Shown here: positions 7,215 through 9,351 of the stretch, piece by piece
Position numbering within the stretch: position 1 is the first letter of the stretch
How the letters are laid out: every line of letters begins with the position of its first letter
Assembly: GCA_003131365.1 (NCBI GenBank)
Contig: PKVB01000190.1
Location: 46,528 to 55,878, forward strand
DNA: 9,351 bases
Direction: 5' to 3'
Origin: Gemmatimonadota bacterium
Lineage (GTDB): Bacteria; Gemmatimonadota; Gemmatimonadetes; Gemmatimonadales; Gemmatimonadaceae
Notes under the pieces: generated by a model
Seen by the model: the letters and a program-made list of their open reading frames with translations, nothing else
Told to the model about the DNA's origin: nothing
The model's database searches: none
Position numbers and translations under genes: made by a program

Positions 7215-8486
7215 ATGCCAAAAACTCCTACCGCTTCCTCCTCCCCCTTCCCTACTGCCTCGCCGCGATTCCAGATCTTCGCGCCAACCGCGCCGGGATT
7301 GGAGTCGATCGCCGCTGGCGAGCTCAAGTCGCTCGGTGTGAGAGGACGGCAGGAAATCGGCGGAGTCGCATTCGACGGAGATCTGGATCGCATCTACCAG
7401 GCGAATCTCTGGCTTCGCACCGCGAGCCGCGTGGTGGTCAGACTCGGGCAATTCCACGCCAGCACTTTTTACGAGCTCGAGCGGAGATCGAAAAAATTGC
7501 CGTGGCAGGATTTTCTTCCGGAGAATGGCTCGGTCGAGGTGCGCGTCACCTGCAGAAAGTCGAAGCTGTACCACTCCGACGCTGTGGCGGAGCGCCTGCT
7601 GTCCGTTATCGCGGGAGTAGCGCCGAGCGGCACCGAAATGAAAGTTGGGAATCTCCCCGATGAGGAACAGGAGGAATACCAAGAAAAAGGAAGTTCTCGG
7701 CAGCTCTTTATCGTGCGAATCGTGCACGACCAGTGTGAGATCAGCGCCGACACCTCGGGCGAGCTGTTGCACCGGCGCGGATACCGGAAGGAAGTGGCAA
7801 AGGCACCACTTCGGGAAACATTGGCGGCGGCGATGCTGCTGGCGAGCGGATGGGATGGGCGGCGGGGAGAGGCGCTCCTCGATCCGATGTGCGGGTCGGG
7901 GACGATTCCGATCGAGGCAGCGCTGATCGCGCGTGGGATTGCGCCGGGTCTCGAGCGCGACTTTCAATTCATGCACTGGCCGACTTTCAATCGCGATCTC
8001 TGGAACGGCATCCTCGAAAAGGCGCGCGCCTCCGTGACCAACCCGACGCTCGACATTGTGGGCGCGGACCGCGACGCCGGCGCAATCCGGGCCGCGATGC
8101 ACAACGCAGAGAGAGCGGGAGTCGGCCGGGATGTTCGGTTTTCGGCGGAGTCGCTCTCGGGGTCCATCGCGAAGATCGAAAATGTCGCAAATGGTGAGGG
8201 TTGGATTCTCACCAACCCGCCGTACGGAGTGCGGGTTGGTGAGAGTGAAGACCTTCGCGACCTGTACGCGACTCTGGGAAATGCTTTGGAAACGAAGCGA
8301 GGATGGAGGATCGGAATACTGACGTCGGACGCGGTGCTGGCGGCGCAGGTGCGGCTTCCGCTCCGGCCGAGGTTCAGCACGAGTAACGGGGGAATTCCGG
8401 TGAGCTTCCTGGTCAGTGAAAAGGCGGGCAGGCCCGGTGCGCGTTCGCCCAAATCGGGTGTAGGAAGGAGTGTCAGTGAAAACTGA
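7215..8486 (+). CDS. THUMP-domain 23S rRNA guanine-N2 methyltransferase, RlmL type
   Basis: S-adenosylmethionine-dependent RNA methyltransferase of 423 residues, corresponding to the N-terminal half of E. coli RlmL and to stand-alone YpsC-like proteins that methylate guanine N2 in 23S rRNA. A ferredoxin-like and THUMP region covers about 18-180 (IFAPTAPGLESIAAGELKSL, then FIVRIVHDQCEISADTSGE). LHRRGYRKEVAKAPLRETLAA at 185-205 links to the Rossmann fold. Motif I is LLDPMCGSGTIPIEAALIARG (221-241), motif II VGADRD (282-287), and the catalytic motif IV TNPPYGVR (333-340). The tail after about 400 is low-complexity. The first 17 residues, rich in Ser, Pro and Thr, are probably disordered; no clear ribosome-binding site precedes ATG 7215. 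It is divergent from recQ with only 16 bp between the chosen starts. Its end overlaps the next reading frame by 17 bases. Confidence 0.9.
   Translation: MPKTPTASSSPFPTASPRFQIFAPTAPGLESIAAGELKSLGVRGRQEIGGVAFDGDLDRIYQANLWLRTASRVVVRLGQFHASTFYELERRSKKLPWQDFLPENGSVEVRVTCRKSKLYHSDAVAERLLSVIAGVAPSGTEMKVGNLPDEEQEEYQEKGSSRQLFIVRIVHDQCEISADTSGELLHRRGYRKEVAKAPLRETLAAAMLLASGWDGRRGEALLDPMCGSGTIPIEAALIARGIAPGLERDFQFMHWPTFNRDLWNGILEKARASVTNPTLDIVGADRDAGAIRAAMHNAERAGVGRDVRFSAESLSGSIAKIENVANGEGWILTNPPYGVRVGESEDLRDLYATLGNALETKRGWRIGILTSDAVLAAQVRLPLRPRFSTSNGGIPVSFLVSEKAGRPGARSPKSGVGRSVSEN
8207..8244. repeat. 14-bp perfect inverted repeat inside the methyltransferase gene
   Basis: TCTCACCAACCCGC (8207-8220) and GCGGGTTGGTGAGA (8231-8244) are exact reverse complements separated by 10 bases. 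The left arm encodes the invariant TNPP of the catalytic motif and the right arm the variable VRVGE. An additional upstream copy of the right-arm sense, GGTGAGGGTTGG (8193-8204), could pair with the same left arm. Confidence 0.9.
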
Positions 8487-8737
8487 CGGGTCCGCGGACC
8501 GATTAGATAGCCGTCTAATCGGGACGCTTGTATCGGTAAACATGTCTGGCGGAGAAGTGCCAAAAAGCCGCGTTAATGGCGCCCAAGTGTCTCGATTAGA
8601 GCTTGTAGGAGACGCTCAAGACGACACAATTCACCATGGCGGACCGGACCGAGCGGTGTGCGTATATTCCCGTGCAAGACGATCAAGGCGTCGTTCACTT
8701 CGGCGACCCCGTCCAAGTCAACCCAAGGACCCAATGA
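8470..8737 (+). pseudogene. MOSC-domain gene remnant with internal deletion and frame change
   Basis: A frame from GTG 8470 (GGAAGGA just upstream) reads as the start of a small MOSC-domain protein: GTLVSVNMSGGEVPKSRV, then LELVGDAQDDTIHHGGPDRAVCVYS at 44-67. The HHGGPDRAVCVYS block is the MOSC signature. Normally about 100 residues follow, including the GEN segment and the conserved cysteine. Here the frame turns into an Arg/Pro-rich string and stops at 8775. The next frame (8663-8737) reads VQDDQGVVHFGDPVQVNPRTQ and then stops, resembling the usual end of a MOSC domain (V..GDPV.V). I infer one ancestral gene with an internal deletion that also changed the frame. MOSC domains bind molybdenum cofactor or sulfurated metal. 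A sequencing or assembly error is less likely because a large piece is missing. Confidence 0.55.
8499..8522. repeat. 9-bp inverted repeat (hairpin or operator)
   Basis: CCGATTAGA (8499-8507) and TCTAATCGG (8514-8522) are exact reverse complements around TAGCCG. The core CGATTAGA occurs again at 8593-8600. It is AT-richer than its surroundings and sits just after the methyltransferase stop, inside the start of the MOSC remnant. No T run follows, so a classical terminator is unlikely. Confidence 0.85.
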
Positions 8738-8738
8738 C

Positions 8739-8850
8739 AAGGGTCGGGCTGCCCCCAGAACGGCCCCGCTTTTGAATAGTAGAACTGATCCCCACCGGCC
8801 CCATGCCGGCAGACCTGGGGATTCAAGGACCCCGCGAGCGGCCGGGCCTT
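8739..8850 (+). promoter_or_regulatory. Possible structured leader RNA upstream of the HAMP kinase gene
   Basis: No coding signal is convincing between the MOSC remnant and the kinase start. The plus strand could fold into a core hairpin: ATCCCCA (8788-8794) with TGGGGAT (8816-8822), and inside it CCGGC (8795-8799) with GCCGG (8805-8809) around a CCCAT loop, leaving CAGACC bulged. Possible enclosing pairs are TTGA (8772-8775) with TCAA (8823-8826), CGGCC (8761-8765) with GGCCG (8840-8844), and AAGG (8739-8742) with CCTT (8847-8850). It ends about 15 bases before the ribosome-binding site. I do not recognise a known riboswitch class. GC-rich sequence folds readily, so this is tentative. Confidence 0.35.
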
Positions 8851-8878
8851 AAGAGAAGTCATATCAAGGAGTAAAGTC

Positions 8879-9351
8879 GTGGAGATCGGTGATACAATCG
8901 AGGAAGAGACGGATGCGGAGGAAAGCTCCGAGCGCTCTTCCAATGCGAACTCGCGCCGGAAAAACGGCGGCAAGGGACGCAACGGGAAAGGAAACGGCAA
9001 CGGTGCCGGCACCAAACGCGGTGAAGGGGGAGCGGGAGGACTCGCCCCAGACGGAAAACTGAAGGACGCGAACCTCCGACGTCTCCTCCACGCCATGCGC
9101 GACCTGAGAGACGGTGAATTCGAGGTCCGGCTCGCCATGTCCGAAGATCCGCTGCTCTCGGAGATCGCGGACGCGTTCAACGGAATCGCCAAGCTCAATG
9201 AGCGGTTGTCCGAGGAGATGCTGCGCGTCAGCACGACCATCGGACGCCAGGGCCAGATGAACGATCGCGCGTCTATCGGTCCCGTCATCGGTGGCTGGCG
9301 CTCCACCGTCGAGTCAGTCAATACGCTCATCACCGACCTCGCTTCGCCCAC
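8879..9351 (+). CDS. Multi-HAMP-domain sensor (hybrid) histidine kinase, 3' partial
   Basis: The first 157 residues of a protein that runs off the window. The GTG at 8879 is set by AAGGAG 7 bases upstream; no ATG occurs before residue 73. Residues 1-60 are low-complexity: an acidic stretch (EEETDAEESSE), then a Gly/Asn/Lys-rich linker. From about 64 comes a HAMP-like unit, LRRLLHAMRDLRDGEFEVRL, then DPLLSEIADAFNGIAKLNERLSEEMLRVSTTIGRQGQM, and GGWRSTVESVNTLITDLASP, the repeat boundary of tandem HAMP arrays. This matches the N-terminal region of soluble group III-type hybrid kinases (Nik1/Os1-like in fungi, with bacterial relatives), in which stacked HAMP units sense osmotic or other stress and control a histidine kinase with receiver domains. 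No membrane segment or signal peptide is present, so it is probably cytoplasmic. Kinase and receiver domains are not visible and are inferred. Confidence 0.72.
   Translation, partial: MEIGDTIEEETDAEESSERSSNANSRRKNGGKGRNGKGNGNGAGTKRGEGGAGGLAPDGKLKDANLRRLLHAMRDLRDGEFEVRLAMSEDPLLSEIADAFNGIAKLNERLSEEMLRVSTTIGRQGQMNDRASIGPVIGGWRSTVESVNTLITDLASP

Noticed and set aside
7199..7393. N-terminal extension of RecQ to 7393
   Set aside because: It overlaps the conserved start of the divergent methyltransferase and precedes the normal RecQ start region without similarity.
5648..7663. Open plus-strand frame of 671 codons antisense to recQ
   Set aside because: It mirrors the recQ codons in a GC-rich genome, has biased His/Arg/Glu-rich composition with no domain, and runs into the methyltransferase gene in another frame. 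RecQ motifs on the other strand are unambiguous.
7152..8543. Open minus-strand frame of 463 codons antisense to the methyltransferase gene
   Set aside because: Arg/Ser/His-rich sequence without any recognisable domain; the opposite strand carries a complete THUMP and methyltransferase domain set.
8816..8840. tRNA-like T arm (GGGGATTCAAGGACCCC)
   Set aside because: The closing pair would be A-A, no matching acceptor 5' strand, D arm or anticodon arm exists, and the left half pairs better with the upstream hairpin arm.
8778..8850. Known riboswitch (cobalamin, FMN, ZTP, c-di-GMP)
   Set aside because: Short similarities such as GCAGACCTG or GCGGCCGGGC occur, but the conserved core segments of these classes are absent or in the wrong order.
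8695..9351. Open minus-strand frame of 218 codons opposite the kinase start
   Set aside because: Ser/Pro/Arg-rich shadow of the HAMP coding sequence; the plus strand has a good ribosome-binding site and family motifs.
1..9351. CRISPR array, transposase, integrase, tRNA or rRNA genes
   Set aside because: No regularly spaced repeats, no transposase or integrase motifs and no RNA gene signatures were seen on either strand.

Overview
This is a GC-rich window from a Gram-negative bacterium. It carries an outer-membrane lipid A deacylase homologue, a ferredoxin-dependent 2-oxoacid oxidoreductase in place of a classical dehydrogenase, and a soluble multi-HAMP kinase. The mix would fit a Gemmatimonadota-like or other environmental aerobe. 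That placement is an impression from gene content; no marker gene here fixes it.

Layout. Positions 1-1880 (+) hold the end of korA and all of korB, overlapping by ATGA: the two chains of a thiamine-diphosphate/[4Fe-4S] 2-oxoacid:ferredoxin oxidoreductase. Convergent to it, 3849-1901 (-) is a compact three-gene set: a small two-helix membrane protein (DUF6526 type), a DinB-fold protein, and an LpxR-family outer-membrane protein. The first junction overlaps (GTGA) and the second is 9 bp. Upstream on the same strand is a stand-alone sufE (4420-3959). It is divergent from osmC (4478-4906, +), which ends at a good rho-independent terminator. Next on the minus strand are recQ (7198-5579) and, 20 bp downstream, an MscS-type channel gene that stops just after the beta domain and lacks the usual C-terminal domain. 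Divergent from recQ is a THUMP-domain rRNA guanine-N2 methyltransferase of the RlmL type (7215-8486, +).

The stretch 8470-8878 is the least ordinary part. It begins with the N-terminal third of a MOSC-domain gene that loses its frame, with a possible MOSC C-terminal remnant in another frame. A roughly 110-nt region able to fold extensively follows, and then a GTG start with a strong Shine-Dalgarno sequence for a multi-HAMP sensor kinase running off the end.

Together the genes are mostly housekeeping: central carbon metabolism, thiol/peroxide defence, Fe-S assembly, DNA repair, rRNA modification and envelope. I see no CRISPR array, mobile element, defence island or clearly new system. The best leads are the decayed MOSC gene and the foldable leader before the kinase, the truncated channel, and a strong inverted repeat inside the methyltransferase gene.
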